Assembly: GCA_027596035.1 (NCBI GenBank)
Contig: JADGJA010000671.1
Span: 1 to 12,771, forward strand
Source: Thoreauomyces humboldtii
Taxonomy: Eukaryota > Chytridiomycota > Chytridiomycetes > Spizellomycetales > Powellomycetaceae
DNA: 12,771 nt
Direction of reading: 5' to 3'
Shown: in pieces, positions 1-7,863 of the stretch
Layout of the letters: each line of letters opens with the position of its first letter
Numbering within the stretch: position 1 is the stretch's first letter
Made by a program: the position numbers and the translations under genes
The notes under the pieces: generated by a model
Told to the model about the DNA's origin: nothing
What the model saw: the letters and a program-made list of their open reading frames with translations, nothing else
The model's database searches: none

Positions 1-119
1 CCATTTCTCTTCCTTTTCTGACCCCCCACACGCCATTTCATCGCACGCCCTGGGGAGGCAGGCACATCCAATAAGGGAAAGATGGAGATTATTTCTGGCT
101 ACATTTCTGTCCTTTTACT

Positions 120-125
120 TTTATT
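120..125 (-). terminator. Poly(A) signal of the left-hand gene
   Basis: AATAAA on the minus strand lies about 45 bases after the stop codon at 168 and sits in a T-rich plus-strand stretch. Position and strand fit 3' end formation of the zinc-ribbon gene. Confidence 0.45.
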
Positions 126-167
126 TTTTATATTTGACTTTTGGCGGGAAACAAGTAGTTTAGACAG

Positions 168-2170
168 TTAATTGTCGAAATTAGGAGTTTCTTCCTCGTC
201 CTCCTCCTCAGCAGCCGTCTGACTGTCCCAAGTCTTTGCCACTTGGTTCTTCTTTTCGAGTACCATTTCCATGACCATCTCCAGAATCCTGTTGCAGTTC
301 TGGCACTTGCGCTTGTCTGGGATGCCACCGTCGAAGGTGTGGCGGCAGCAGCCACACGGTGCAGGGTGACAAGGCGTTGACCCCTCCAGAAGCGCTCTGG
401 AAGCGCATGGGTAAGCGTAGGCACTGATGTCCACATAGGAGCCAACCTGGATACGCTTGTCGGGTCTCTGGGCAAGGGGAAGGACGGCTTCGCCCAGCTG
501 AAGGGCGTCGCAAAACCGATGCAGCTTGGTCGCTCGGGGATGCTTGCCAGCGGTTGTGGCGGTGCCGCATGGACGAGCCGCACGGCCCTGCCATCCAGTG
601 AGGTCCTGTGTAGCCAGGAGAATCCCGATGAGCTTCTCAGCAGCTGCATCCAGGTTGATCTCCTGTGTTACCTTGAATTTGAAGAGGGTGGTGCCCACGT
701 TCTCCGGTCGTGGCTTCCCGGTGCGGAGGTTCAGCGCTTGGGCCTCCAGCTTCTCCCCCTGAAGAAGAGCACCCTTGAAAAGGGCTTGGGCCGTTCCTTG
801 GTCCTCTGACATGGTAATGCTGATCAACGGCCGGATGACAGAGTGCCACGCTGAAGAACCAGAAGTGATCATGGATGTAGTTGTAAAGAGGGATGTTTGC
901 GCGCCGGTAGAAGCCCATGCGGCCAAGAATGGTGAGGATAACCAGGACGTTCTTGTGCTTCCCCGTCTGAACAAAGAAGGGAAGGCTGCGTACGAGAAGG
1001 GACTCGAACCGATTGTAATCCTGGGAGGTGATGATGACTGGTGCGTCAAGCATGAGAGGCAGGTAGTCGTCAAAGAAGGTGAAGAGGGACTGGACCGGCC
1101 ATGTGTTGTCAATGCTGAGATGTGGCAGCTTCACCATCGCCCGCCTCCATGCCTGAAGTGCAAGCGCAAGGAGCATGACACGCTGAATCGGCCGAAGGTT
1201 CACGCGGGGGCACTTGAGCCCAGGGAACGCCGCCTCAAAGATAAGCTGGAGTAAAGGGAAGTAGTGTTGAAAGGCTGCTTCTTGCATGTTCAAAGCAATG
1301 TGGAAAGATCCAGTATGTTGCGGGTGTGCTGCCTCACCCTTCTTTGATGATGATCCTTCATGAGGTCCAAAGAGTTCTGGAAATCCCAAAGGAAAGCTAG
1401 TAAATGAAGATTCACAAACAATGAGAATACATATCTGAGAAAATCCGAGCAAACCAAGCTTGTAACTGAAGAGACCATCACATTGTTGGTCCATATGATC
1501 AACAAACTTCTCCGGCTCCGCCACCGGAAACAGGAAGTGACCTTTCGGGTCCTTCAGAGGAAAGCGATGAAGAAGCTCTAGCTTTTGATGATACAGATCT
1601 TCTGTGGTCTAAGGCTCCGCATCGTCTGGCCCTTCCTCGTCAGAGTCAGAGTTTTCCTTCTCCTCCAAGAGTCCCCAGAAGAAAACCTCTTCCCGAGTGG
1701 CCGCGTCCATTTCCACGGATGGCGTTCTGGAACGAGGCAGGCGCGTGGAATCCCGCTCAAAGAGTCTGAGGGCAGAACCGCGCTGTGCAAGGTCTGAAAA
1801 CTCGCGGGTCAGAGCTTCGCCGGCATCACCGGAGGATTCGTCAGCTCCCTTTGATGCTCCCGCACACGTTTGAAAGACAGCTTGCATCCATAAAGCTGAA
1901 AAGTGTTAGGAAAGCTCTTGGTGGGGTACTGCAGGCCAAATCCCGTCTTGGAATGGCTCAACGCCAGTTGCAAAGGTGGGGAAAGCCGTACAAAGTCCCT
2001 GCTAATAGCAGCCTTGCTGAGGTATTTCCAGCCGATTTAACGAGTGCATCCCAGGTCTGAGGACAAGTCCTGAATGTCACAGACAAGGTGTGTCCCTCTG
2101 AATGCAAGGCCTGCTTCCGTAGGGTCCCGGTACTCCTCCGCTTGCTACGCCCTTCTACGTGGCATCTGCA
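168..2170 (-). CDS. Unknown spliced gene with C-terminal zinc ribbon, two lesions
   Basis: I do not recognise the family. Reading leftwards, an open segment from 2170 (probable acceptor at 2166, so an earlier exon is missing) runs to 1963 and contains HVEGRSKRR and TWDALVKSAGNTSARLLLAG. A 67-nt intron (1896-1962) ends CTAAC-acttttcag and joins in phase 1. The next exon is acidic near its end (ENSDSDEEGPDD) and has an in-frame TAG at 1609-1611. A 78-nt segment at 1377-1454 could be a second intron. The core follows: EAAFPGLKCPRVNLRPIQRV, then SIDNTWPVQSLFTFFDDYLP, then FESLLVRSLPFFVQTGKHKN. Around 845-865 the frame shifts by one. The C-terminal third has a Cys motif CGCC-x13-CQNC, which looks like a zinc ribbon, and ends with an acidic tail (EEEDEEETPNFDN) at the stop at 168. 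An AATAAA follows. It could be a host gene or transposon cargo; the two lesions could be real or base errors. The exon chain is inference; the open frames and the Cys motif are directly visible. Confidence 0.5.
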
Positions 2171-2690
2171 TCACGAGAAGTGCGACGCCAAAGTCAGTTC
2201 TGGTTTCCCCAAACCAAAACTTTCACAGTAAGTTCGTTCAGTACCAAGACGACTCTCCTGCGCGGGGAGTACCTTGATTTTACGGGTCAAAGAAGTTTTA
2301 CTAATGGGACGTGTTGAGATTTCGGGTCGACAAAATGAGCTACTAGTAAAAGTCAGTCAGTTTTGGACCGCATACTCCTTGGTTTGTACACAAGCGCTAT
2401 CATACGTCGAGGCAGTTGCGTCTCCAGTTTCGATGGAATCGGCCAGCTGTGAGGGTTGTGGGAGCACTGAAGGTGCTGCAACGTTGGCAAAAACTGGGTG
2501 TGAGAGTAGAGTTCCCCCTAATAAGTGTTGAGTGCAACAAGCAAGAACGTACAAGACCCCACTGCAGGAGGCACAGTTCTCCACTAGACCTAGTTTAGAT
2601 AGCTCCCACCTTTTGTCACTCTTTCTTCTTTCCTCTTCTTTCTGTTTCTACTCGGACAAGCTCCGGTTGTTCCCGGGATGGCATATGGAT
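2171..2690. other. About 520 bases without a recognised gene
   Basis: Only short overlapping frames with no family resemblance are seen. The minus strand just left of 2210 (CTGAC followed by a Y-rich stretch and CAG at 2166) looks like the 3' end of an intron, so an upstream exon of the minus-strand zinc-ribbon gene may lie here, but I could not place it. Confidence 0.35.
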
Positions 2691-2693
2691 GGC

Positions 2694-3037
2694 TGTCATA
2701 CGCAGCCAGTACCAGCCATGCCAGGAATCCCCCAGCGGCCGAACCAAGACCGCTGGGAAGGAACGACTTCTAGGATATAAAGCACCCCGGTCGACATTCC
2801 CCTCCCTCTTTTCCTTAAGGACTTTGACAATAACACGGCAGAGCTTACACCGTACTCACGCTACATTGTAAGGTTATCATCTTCCAGCTTCGTCATCCTT
2901 CCAAGGCATCAATCCGGCAGCCAACACTTGCCAATCAAGGAAGTCAACCTTTCCTCCCGGAACCCGTCAAGTCGCTGTGACCGGGAAGGCGTGGCCCCAA
3001 CAGTATCTGAGGCTTCCCAGCAACATTGTTAACAACA
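2694..3037 (+). promoter_or_regulatory. LTR-like leader of a Ty3/gypsy remnant
   Basis: The stretch begins TGTCATACGCAGCC, has a TATAAA at 2776-2781, and continues as a pyrimidine-rich, stop-rich leader to an ATG at 3038 in the context aacaATG. The spacing from TATA box to ATG (about 260 bases) and the integrase/chromodomain downstream suggest U3-R-U5 plus leader of an LTR element. I found no second copy of this sequence after the chromodomain, so the LTR assignment and its ends are inference. A simple promoter is the alternative. Confidence 0.35.
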
Positions 3038-3651
3038 ATGTCCAACACCTACACCCTTTCTGCGGGGACTACAGTTGGTGCTCAAATGACGTTGGCATCA
3101 ACAGTGCCGAGGTCTCCCCTCAACGGGTTTGCTCAACAGGTTATGAGCCCTGCTGCTACCTCTGGTGCAGCTCCTGGTGGCTCCAAGGTGGGTATCCAGT
3201 CCTGCTGAACCGAGATGGGTATCGTGATTGAAGGCGTCACCGGATTCAACGAGAAACTCGCTGAGTGCTGGATCTGTCCATTCACCATCTCAGAGAAGGG
3301 CAAACATCCATATACTTACAATCTAGAACTGTCGTACCAATGGAGAAAGCTCCATCCGGTATTCCATACCCGAATCCTGAAGCCTTACATCGAATTCACT
3401 TGCAGTTGACATCGGAACCAGTTGTGGTTCCCGAGCCAGCGGTGGTCGAGGGCCAGCGTTATGATGAGATAGAAAAAATCATTGCCGAAAAGACGCTGAG
3501 GGGAATTCCTCACTATAATATGGTTTGGAAAGGATATGGATCCCACAAGAACACTTGGGAGCAGCCCAAGGACATCGACGATGAGTCTCTATTGATATGG
3601 AACTCGGGCCTGAAAGGCGCTAAACAAGGGGGGAAAAGGAAGCGGAAATAG
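3038..3651 (+). mobile_element. Collapsed Ty3/gypsy (chromovirus) element: gag-like start + integrase C-terminus + chromodomain
   Basis: The ATG at 3038 opens a Ser/Thr/Ala/Gly-rich segment of 56 residues (MSNTYTLSAGTTVGAQ at its start) ending at a TGA at 3206-3208. In the same frame comes a typical gypsy integrase tail: GFNEKLAECWICPFTISEKG, then YQWRKLHPVFHTRILKPY. Around 3390 the frame slips by one, and the remaining frame encodes PVVVPEPAVVEG followed by a chromodomain (RYDEIEKIIAEK, MVWKGYGSHKNTWEQPKDI) and a basic tail. Protease, reverse transcriptase, RNase H and the integrase core are absent, so this is an internal deletion derivative that cannot transpose by itself. The purine-rich stretch at about 3628-3650 resembles a polypurine tract. 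In this family the chromodomain directs integration to heterochromatin. Confidence 0.75.
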
Positions 3652-3708
3652 CACAAAGAGTACGCATCTGACCTCTTTAGACCTTTCAAACGTTGTTATA
3701 AGTCATTT

Positions 3709-3714
3709 AATAAA
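3709..3714 (+). terminator. Poly(A) signal after the gypsy chromodomain
   Basis: AATAAA on the plus strand, 58 bases after the chromodomain stop codon, in an AT-rich stretch. It faces a minus-strand AATAAA at 3746-3751, giving a convergent 3' end pair. Confidence 0.4.
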
Positions 3715-3745
3715 CAAAATCTTGACTTTGAGAGAGAATTGTTGA

Positions 3746-3751
3746 TTTATT
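3746..3751 (-). terminator. Poly(A) signal of the three-exon minus-strand gene
   Basis: AATAAA on the minus strand, about 100 bases downstream of the stop codon at 3850 of the three-exon gene. It is the only AATAAA seen in the first 100 or so bases after that stop. Confidence 0.45.
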
Positions 3752-3849
3752 CACAAATTGACAGAACACCCCGAGTTGAGCACTTTAGTGGTTACAAGAA
3801 GTCCTCGCTCCCCAAATCCACACCAGACTATACATTGGTGTAAGCGCCA

Positions 3850-4549
3850 TCAAACCGGCCTCGGAAGGCATCGGGAGGGGTCGAAGGACGGTGTACGCAC
3901 CCTCTGTATAGAAAAGATTAAGGATACCGGACAAATTAGTGACTTATCACCAAAAGTACTAATGGCAAGCGTAACCTTACCAGTCCGGACGGATCCTGAC
4001 CGCCTCCGTGGAAGCCAAGGGCCTGTTCTTTGAGGAAACAGTCCTCGTGCAGGTCGGAACGCCTCCATGGGATGAATCGGAAGTCTGTCTCAATGGAATC
4101 ACAGAATGTAATACAGGACTTGCTTAGGCGAACAAGCATGACTTGATCTGCGCGATCTTGTAGCATTCCTCTGCAGAGGACGACCCAAACCTCGTGATCC
4201 AGAGCTATGAGTCAGTCACGGATTACCGCGAGTTGATGACCTATGTTCACGCCAAAGGCCGTGGGCGGCCAGGGCGCATTGGGAAGACCCGCCGGGGGAT
4301 CATCTCGAAGAGCCCCATGTTAAAAACTACACCAGGAGGTGGAGTCGCAGCATACGGGTTGGGATCCTCGGGGTCGTCATGACCAGCAGTCGGGGCTGCC
4401 CAAAGAGAACCGAGTAGATCGGTGGACGGCCAGCGCACAGGGTTGTGTAGATGGTCGTAATCAGCCTCGATCTTCTTGGAACCAAGACGACGAACCTTGC
4501 ACTCGTTGCTGGATTCGTACAAGAGTTGAGAGTAGTTGGAAGGTTGCAT
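3850..4549 (-). CDS. Intact three-exon gene, unknown function (164 residues predicted)
   Basis: Exon 1 (4549-4333) starts MQPSNYSQLLYESSNECKVR, is rich in charged residues, and ends in a Pro/Ala-rich stretch. Intron 1 (4205-4332, 128 nt, GTGTAG...CTGACTCATAG) joins in phase 1. Exon 2 (4204-3981) encodes LDHEVWVVLCRGMLQDRADQ, then SDLHEDCFLKEQALGFHGGG. Intron 2 (3904-3980, 77 nt, GTAAGG, an ACTAAT branch-like site, TTTTCTATACAG) joins in phase 0 to a 54-nt exon ending at the stop at 3850. All three exons agree in phase with no frame lesion, unlike every neighbour. The ATG lies about 50 bases after a TATATAT box, and an AATAAA lies beyond the stop. No signal peptide or membrane segment is evident. 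No family is recognised, so no function is offered. The exon boundaries are inferred from splice signals and open frames. Confidence 0.55.
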
Positions 4550-4568
4550 GATTGATGAGTGTGTGATG

Positions 4569-4598
4569 AGCTGGCACCAAGAAGATCTTGTACCAGCT
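4569..4598. repeat. 30-base imperfect palindrome in the promoter/5' leader
   Basis: The arms AGCTGGcACcAAGA and TCTTGTACCAGCT are reverse complements apart from one substitution and one extra base, with almost no loop. Outer arms TGATGAG (4564-4570) and CTCATCA (4610-4616) extend the symmetry. It sits between the TATA box and the ATG of the three-exon gene, so it could form a cruciform or a 5' leader hairpin, or be a dyad operator. Confidence 0.55.
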
Positions 4599-4604
4599 AT
4601 ATAT
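4598..4604 (-). promoter_or_regulatory. TATA box of the three-exon gene
   Basis: TATATAT lies about 50 bases upstream of the ATG at 4549, within the usual eukaryotic spacing for a start site roughly 30 bases downstream. A near-perfect 30-base palindrome abuts its downstream side. Confidence 0.45.
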
Positions 4605-4613
4605 CCTAACTCA

Positions 4614-5037
4614 TCAGAATCCGGCACTCCACTGCAAACTTGAGGTCCTGAGGAACAGGAACCCTCCTAGAGACCAGATCCGAGTAGGTTTCCGTTGAGA
4701 AACAGGTTTACTACTCGGAAAGGCACGGTATGAACAATGGCAAGGTGATCGGGCAGTGTACGAATCAAAGGCAGGGCTACTTGCACTCTTGGAGCCTCTC
4801 GTTATCAAAAGTTCGATAGGTCAAGGCTGAGGGGGGTGTGGTATGCCAATGGCATCCGTACTAAATCATTTTGACAGTGCTCATTCAATGCAACCCTGGA
4901 TTAGGCTGGAACAACGGAACAGCCTGAGGGGCAGCCCGTGGCCTAAGGAGAGATCCTTAGGCAACTTCATCGAGATTACTACAGTTTCCCCTTCAACCTC
5001 ACAGATGAGGCCTCACGTTGACTCCTTGGTGCCGGTG
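4614..5037. other. About 420 bases without a recognised gene
   Basis: No convincing reading frame. It contains a perfect stem-loop at 4941-4962 and a small palindrome (ATGCCA-A-TGGCAT) at 4843-4855. It separates the three-exon gene from the 3' end of the next minus-strand gene. Confidence 0.4.
4941..4962 (+). repeat. Perfect 9-bp stem with GAGA tetraloop
   Basis: GCCTAAGGA-GAGA-TCCTTAGGC is a perfect inverted repeat. Read as plus-strand RNA the loop GAGA fits the GNRA class, which stabilises RNA hairpins. No gene overlaps it, so a terminator-like, small RNA or element-end role cannot be distinguished from chance. Confidence 0.6.
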
Positions 5038-5861
5038 TTACCCCACATGGCACGCAGAGCCACATGGCACGCAGAGCCACATGGCACATGGGAAGAACAG
5101 GACGGTGGTTCCCCAAGGATCTGAGTTGGTGGTCAGGAAGTCGTTCTTCTTGACCGTTGCATGCAGTTCCTTGACAAAGTCCTTGCCGCTGAATTGACTA
5201 CCCACGGCCCCTCGGACGCTCTTCACCAGGTTTGTATGGATAGAGGTCATCTTTTCCTTCATCTGGTGAAGATGCACAGTGCGTATCAGTCTCGGGATCA
5301 CTGACTCAGACGTGAAGGCTAGGCCGCGTAAGAACTCACGTATTTCAGGCACGCCTCCTCAGCCTTCTTGGAAAGTTTCAGGATCTCGTTCTCCGGCTTG
5401 TCCTTGTTGAAGTGGCCATAGCCCCGCTTGATGAACTTGAACGGTCGGTCCAGGGGGATGGAATAGTTTTTGGAAAAAAGCTCAATCTTGAGGAACAGGA
5501 TCACGTGCTTGTCCATGAGCTCGTCTACGATGCAAAAGTAAACCGTTTAGGCGGCCGAGGGGACCGGTTTCTTGACTGGTGATGTCTGAACCCTGAAGGC
5601 TTGGTCGGAGTGGAAGAGGCAGCTTCCGAAACTGTTACTGTGGAAGTGGTCAGCTGTCTGATCGGAAGTTCTACGTGTGAAAAAACAGGATGGCTACTGC
5701 ACCAAGAGGCTAATCCCACGCCCGATTCTTGCTGCAACAACCCATGAGCGGAAGCGCTCACCCTTTCTTCTTGGAGAATGACGGAGGGGTCACCAACTCT
5801 ACCACCTTCTGTTTTTTTGAGGGCGGTGAATGCGAGGCTGAATGAAGGTGGGAGTGGACAT
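5038..5861 (-). CDS. Three-exon unknown gene with basic N-terminus, two probable single-base lesions
   Basis: A likely start is the ATG at 5861 (MSTPTFIQPRIH...). The frame is lost in an A7 run (T7 at 5812-5818 on plus); one more A would lead into KKQKVVELVTPPSFSKKKG, a probable nuclear localisation signal. Intron 1 (5697-5761, 65 nt, GTGAGC...GGTGCAG) joins in phase 2 to a Ser/Thr-rich linker (QLTTSTVTVSEAASSTPTKP) ending PPKRFTFAS, where a second one-base slip near 5525 leads into VDELMDKHVILFLKIELFSK. Intron 2 (5263-5339, 77 nt, GTGAGT...CTTCACCAG) is phase 0 and joins KAEEACLKY to MKEKMTSIHTNLVKSVRGAV. The last exon runs to a stop at 5038, through a tandem repeat. No known domain is recognised; the make-up suggests a nuclear, possibly nucleic-acid-binding protein. 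A short segment resembles one in the gene at 8317-9541. Confidence 0.5.
5044..5087. repeat. 17-bp tandem repeat, 2.6 copies
   Basis: The unit CACATGGCACGCAGAGC is repeated exactly at 5044-5060 and 5061-5077, with a 10-base partial copy at 5078-5087. It lies at the frayed 3' end of a minus-strand gene. The unit length is not a multiple of three, so copy-number change would alter the frame. Confidence 0.8.
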
Positions 5862-5870
5862 CGAGAGCTC

Positions 5871-5878
5871 CTTTTATA
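5871..5878 (-). promoter_or_regulatory. TATAAAAG box close to a candidate start codon
   Basis: TATAAAAG on the minus strand ends about 10 bases before the ATG at 5861. A TATA box normally sits 30 or more bases before the start site, so either the real start codon is further in, or this match is by chance. Confidence 0.25.
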
Positions 5879-6352
5879 TCCCTGTGATGATCATCTTTGG
5901 TGGTTTTCCGAGGTGGATCTTTTCCTCTTTCCAGCAGCGGTGAACGCCAAGATTTGTCGCGCCAGCGGGTGAACAGGATGACGCTCAATTGCACAATGTA
6001 GGACCGAGGAGCCGCATTGATGCTGCAAACTTTCCACCCTGATCGGGGGCTATGCTGAACCAACCGGATGGGTGAGCATGGCAAAAGAGGAATTGGGCAA
6101 AGGCGTGTGACCCGCGCAATGCTGAATGTTGTGTCGCGGACAAAGGTAAAGCCGTAAAACCATGGAGACACAGGCTGCCAAAAGGAGCTAATTAGCTGAA
6201 GGCAAGGCAAAGGATGATCGCGTGCAGACGAGGCATGTGAATGCATGTGAAGGCATTTTGGCGACTGACAGGTTCGTGAAGGTCATGTCGAGGAAGGGGG
6301 CAGGGGGGAGCGTCGAAGGTAGGAGCTCCGCACGTTGTGTCATCGGCTATTT
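5879..6352. other. About 470 bases without a recognised gene
   Basis: This is the interval between the 3' end of the TET/JBP-like gene and the candidate start of the next minus-strand gene. A minus-strand frame is open through much of it but shows no recognisable motif. It probably holds the 3' UTR of one gene and the promoter of the next. Confidence 0.35.
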
Positions 6353-7333
6353 TTAGATAGAGCATGTTTCGGTGTCCGATCCAACATTCAACGTGGTCTG
6401 CCTTCCCGGCGCGGGAACGCCGTTGAAGACCAGTTGATGCAAGAACTGAACCATGGTAAAGCGTTCTTTGCCTTGCCATCGCTCAACGAAGTGCTCAAGC
6501 CCAAATGAACGGATCATCAGGACGTCTCCAGGTTGAAACGGGAATTTGATGCCGAGATCAGGCAGGCAGCTAGCGCCCCCTTCAAAGGAGCCAAGGCAGG
6601 TGATTGCGCACCAACCGTCCTTGACGTCCTTCAAATCGCGGTGAGGGTGGACCTAGTCGTTCGCGACAATGTTCGGTATTCGAATGCCTTGACGGGATCA
6701 ACGGCGTCCAAGAGGAAGCTGATTAGAAGTGAAAGCTTGTTGAAGGCGTTGCTCTGTACAATGCGTTGAACGGCACGGAGGACGTCATTGGTACTGCGGC
6801 TCTCGTCCGTTACGACGGCTACCTTGCCGCATAGAGCTTGCCAGACACCAAGGTGGAACTGGTGGGCGTCGGGACGCTCCCTGTAGTCAGGATGTCGGGT
6901 ATGGCGCTTGTGTTTCTTCGGGTTCGGACTTCCGTTGGCGAGAAGAAGATTGAGCTCTTCAAGGAGCTTGGTCTGATGGCCTCCTTGGACGGTATTCGGA
7001 AGGTATATGCCGATGCTCTCCCCTTTTTTGTTGACGCCGTGGAATGGTTCACGGAGCTGAGTGACGAGAGTAGAGGCTGGAACGCCGGAGTTGGGCTGCC
7101 TTGAATCGCTCAAAGGATCGCCCAAGGATTGAAATGCAATCCTATCAAACACAGTGGTACAAGTCTTGTGAAAGCGAGCGACTTCCCTGCGAACGTGCGC
7201 ACGACGATAGCGCTCTTCAATGACCAGCGACAGTGCGCCTGTTCAACAAAGGGAAGTAAATAGGCGCAACGTATATGTAACTCTGTCGCACGCACCCACC
7301 TGGCTGCCGTTGCTTATCAGCCCCGATCATCAT
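6353..7333 (-). CDS. TET/JBP-family 2-oxoglutarate/Fe(II) dioxygenase (frameshifted)
   Basis: TET/JBP enzymes oxidise 5-methylcytosine or thymine in DNA using Fe(II) and 2-oxoglutarate in the nucleus. The C-terminal part is the catalytic fold: VHPHRDLKDVKDGWC carries the HxD iron ligands (HRD at 6635-6643), FEGGASCLPDLGIKFPFQPG follows, and GDVLMIRSFGLEHFVERWQG plus KERF gives the distal His and, ten residues later, the Arg expected to bind 2-oxoglutarate. N-terminal to this, VVTDESRSTNDVLRAV and NKLSLLISFLLDAVDP match the helical lead-in of fungal members. A short exon 1 (7333-7300, starting MMIGADKQRQP) joins through a 61-nt intron (7239-7299) in phase 1 to an Arg-rich segment. A one-base frame slip lies between 6631 and 6655, immediately before HxD, so the catalytic frame is out of register with the rest as sequenced. 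All catalytic residues are present. The family call rests on motif memory, not on a search. Confidence 0.72.
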
Positions 7334-7462
7334 GGGGTGCTGCAGGAAGGCTCGTCAAGTGCCGGACCTGTTCGAGCCGGAGCGATACGAGCCTTGAACA
7401 GAGAGTGGGGAAGACGTAGTAGAGCGACTCGAAATGTCGGAAACGTTCAACGAAGATGGCTG

Positions 7463-7496
7463 TTATCCACAGGCCACAAGAGCATCAAATGGATAA
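7463..7496. repeat. Inverted repeat in the oxygenase 5' leader
   Basis: TTATCCA at 7463-7469 and TGGATAA at 7490-7496 are perfect inverted copies with a 20-base loop. Two similar GGCCACA-containing stretches overlap the arms. Its function is unknown and short arms can arise by chance. Confidence 0.35.
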
Positions 7497-7535
7497 CTGT
7501 TAAGCTGCACAGAGGCCACAGGACATCTCTACAGC

Positions 7536-7542
7536 TTATATA
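7536..7542 (-). promoter_or_regulatory. TATA box upstream of the oxygenase gene
   Basis: TATATAAG on the minus strand lies about 200 bases upstream of the ATG at 7333. The distance would imply a leader of roughly 170 bases, which is plausible for a fungal gene. A 7-base inverted repeat lies in that leader. Confidence 0.35.
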
Positions 7543-7863
7543 CCAGGGAATGTGGCACTCAGTCTGGCTGATGCCAAGGCTCACAATAAAGACTCCTAGT
7601 GTCCCAAGGAAGTCCTCTCGCGTTTGGGGCTCTTGCTCTGATCAGAATCAGCTCAAGGAGTGTGCAAGTGGCATGCCAAGGCGTTTGGGGCGCTTTGCAG
7701 CACTTGGCACCTTTCCCTTGATATCTAGGCTATCAGGGGTCACGTCGAGGAGTTTGGTAGCACGTTCTGACCGCCGGAATGCGGCGAGTCCAGAACGGTT
7801 CCCATCTTGAAGTTCGGTTGTCTGTCTAGGAAGTTATGGTGTGGGGAAGTAGAACCTATTTAA
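7543..7863. other. About 320 bases between oxygenase promoter and copia fragment
   Basis: A long plus-strand open frame (from 7220 to 7810) crosses here, but its product shows no motif and overlaps the oxygenase exons on the other strand. I see no copia protease or gag sequence upstream of the integrase fragment, so the copia element is already truncated at this side. Confidence 0.35.

Noticed and set aside
1001..1024. Minus strand contains GGTTCGAGTCCC, like a tRNA T-loop
   Set aside because: It lies inside the coding frame of the zinc-ribbon gene (NRFESLL), and no acceptor stem, D-arm or anticodon arm can be formed around it.
1290..1505. Alternate minus frame with LWDFQNSLDLMKDHHQRRVR
   Set aside because: It looks protein-like, but the neighbouring frame runs directly into the conserved core, and the alternate frame ends without a joint to it.
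4173..4382. Plus-strand candidate exon after a CTCTGCAG acceptor, with a GRGRPGR AT-hook-like motif
   Set aside because: It overlaps exon 2 and intron 1 of the minus-strand three-exon gene, which has better splice signals, TATA box and poly(A) support. No plus-strand start or partner exon was found.
7220..7810. 196-codon plus-strand open frame
   Set aside because: It shows no motif and overlaps the oxygenase exon, intron and leader on the minus strand. It looks like a chance open frame.
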